Below are positions 4,303 to 5,067 of a stretch of DNA of 5,067 nt, piece after piece. This DNA is from Endomicrobium sp. GTDB lineage: Bacteria; Elusimicrobiota; Endomicrobiia; Endomicrobiales; Endomicrobiaceae. The number at the start of each line of letters is the position of its first letter. Positions within the stretch are counted from its first letter, which is position 1. Location of the stretch: positions 1 to 5,067 of the forward strand of contig JAISLV010000229.1 of NCBI GenBank assembly GCA_031277075.1. The letters run 5' to 3'. The notes under the pieces are model-generated. The model saw nothing but the letters and a program-made list of their open reading frames with translations, was not told where the DNA came from and searched no databases. A program made the position numbers and the translations under genes.

Positions 4303-4359
4303 AAATACCCTGTCAGGCTGCGCCTGCCACCCCTTTATGAATAAAGGGGAATTAACGGC
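4303..4359 (+). repeat. REP-like element A, copy A3
   Basis: The first hairpin is CAGGC-tgc-GCCTG; the second pairs CCCCTTTAT with ATAAAGGGG. It lies 11 bases beyond the stop of the - strand gene at 4371. No T tract follows the stem on the - strand, so it is not a classical terminator, but it could still stabilise or attenuate the transcript. Confidence 0.87.
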
Positions 4360-4370
4360 TGCTGCGGCTT

Positions 4371-5067
4371 TTATCTTACGAAAGCTAGGGAGCCGCTTAT
4401 TATTTTTCCGTCGGCTTTTACTTGATAAATATATGAGCCTGATTCTACGTAATTTCCGCTGTCATTTCTGCCGTCCCATTGCGCGGTTCCGTCTGGTTTT
4501 ATCTGCGTAATTTTTTTAACAAGTTTGCCTTTTAAATTGTATATTGCAATGGTGTCGCCGTCTTTGAGATTGTTGAATGTGACAGTTGCTCCCGGCATAA
4601 AGGCTCTTATTGAAGGTCTTACCGACGAATTTACATCGCGCGCAGCATTTACAGCCGCTACGGCAAAATAATTAACGCGCGATAAAGCTCCGTATTTATC
4701 TTTAGTCCATAATACGCTGTATGTGCCGTCAGTGTTTTTGTATTTATCCAATTTGCGCCACAAGCCCGCTTCGCTGTTTCTATAAACAATTTCATAATCT
4801 TCTTTATCGCCTGCGAAAAGCGTAACGGTATAAGTTTTGTCGTAAGAATCGGGGTTGTCAAATTCTATTTTATAATGCTTTTTTATGTCTTGCGAGGCTA
4901 CAAAAATATTACTTGACGCAATTTGAGCGCCTTTAGGCAACTGCGTAATAGTAATTGTCGCGCTGTCGGATAAAACGCCAGAGCTTACGCTTACCGACGT
5001 ATTGCCGTAATGCTGGTCGCCCTGATAAAGAGTCGCCGTTCCGCCGTTTACGCCTATAATTGAAGAA
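4371..5067 (-). CDS. C-terminal part of a large exported protein with FlgD/T9SS-like terminal domain
   Basis: The frame stays open to the window edge, so the gene is longer than visible. The TTG at 4940 that can look like a start is an internal leucine with no ribosome site. The visible 231 residues begin with Ser/Thr/Gly-rich beta sequence (about 1-45: NGGTATLYQGDQ, SVSVSSGVLSDSATITI). A beta-sandwich-like segment follows (about 60-145: YTVTLFAGDKEDYEIVY, YSVLWTKDKYG, NYFAVAAVNA). The last 80 or so residues are a FlgD-Ig-like C-terminal domain: RPSIRAFMPGATVTFNNL, then DTIAIYNLKGKLVKKI, WDGRNDSGNYVESGSYIYQV and GSLAFVR at the end. Such domains (IYN-GK-LV, WDGRN-G, SG-Y-Y) end many surface or secreted proteins in Bacteroidota-like and Elusimicrobiota-like genomes, where related ones act as type IX sorting signals. 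A PorV-family gene follows on the same strand. The substrate or function of the missing N-terminal part cannot be told. Confidence 0.85.
   Translation of the reverse strand, partial: SSIIGVNGGTATLYQGDQHYGNTSVSVSSGVLSDSATITITQLPKGAQIASSNIFVASQDIKKHYKIEFDNPDSYDKTYTVTLFAGDKEDYEIVYRNSEAGLWRKLDKYKNTDGTYSVLWTKDKYGALSRVNYFAVAAVNAARDVNSSVRPSIRAFMPGATVTFNNLKDGDTIAIYNLKGKLVKKITQIKPDGTAQWDGRNDSGNYVESGSYIYQVKADGKIISGSLAFVR

Larger units (their letters stand above)
4110..4359 (+). repeat. Tandem duplication of a composite B-linker-A repeat, about 125 bp each
   Basis: Unit 1 (4110-4234) and unit 2 (4235-4359) each consist of a 36-bp B element, a 32-bp linker and an A element. The B parts are identical. 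The linkers have equal length and share ACGGCAATGA and ACG-CTG segments but differ at several positions. The A parts are 55 and 57 bp. The array fills almost the whole gap between the secreted-protein gene and the PorV-like gene. Because the B parts are identical but A and linker diverge, recent gene-conversion-like copying of part of the unit is possible. Confidence 0.85.

Noticed and set aside
4110..4359. CRISPR array
   Set aside because: There are only two units of about 125 bp, with palindromic repeats and homologous rather than unique linkers and no cas genes; it is a REP-type tandem.
4303..4359. Classical terminator of the secreted-protein gene
   Set aside because: The stem is good, but no T tract follows it on the - strand.
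4658..4861. 67-codon - strand frame inside the secreted-protein gene
   Set aside because: It is a different frame within the conserved beta-sandwich region, with no independent support.

Overview
The window reads as accessory-flavoured chromosome of a Gram-negative bacterium with moderately low GC. Three things point this way: an outer-membrane beta-barrel gene with a clear signal peptide, a large exported protein ending in a FlgD/T9SS-type C-terminal domain, and noncoding DNA full of REP-like palindromes. My best guess is a member of the Elusimicrobiota (Endomicrobium-like). That is an impression from gene style and repeats, not a proof; a Bacteroidota/Ignavibacteria-like host is the main alternative.

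Left part, + strand (1-1403): the 3' part of a gene for a PP2C (SpoIIE-type) phosphatase fused to an RsbW-like HATPase, followed 5 bases later by a STAS anti-sigma-factor antagonist. Together they look like a compact partner-switching module in which one polypeptide could both phosphorylate and dephosphorylate the STAS protein. The regulated target is not in the window.

Middle, + strand (about 1404-2451): a spacer of about 310 bases holds four 10-bp-phased GGTCA/GGACA units, an 11-bp direct repeat and a near-consensus extended -10 promoter. A two-gene unit follows (153 aa and 64 aa, both unrecognised), closed by a strong, probably bidirectional terminator. It is more AT-rich and TTG-Leu-rich than its neighbours and looks like a self-contained acquired cassette. 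It is the best candidate here for something undescribed, but its function is unknown.

Spacer 2452-3075: no believable gene. It is a patchwork of REP-like palindromes and their fragments in both orientations.

Right part, - strand (5067 to 3076): the C-terminal part of a large secreted protein with a FlgD-like/T9SS-like terminal domain, then 315 bases holding a tandemly duplicated composite REP unit of about 125 bp, then a PorV/PorQ-family outer-membrane barrel gene and its terminator. PorV proteins are known in type IX secretion as acceptors or shuttles of cargo with C-terminal sorting domains, so the pairing is suggestive, though only inferred.
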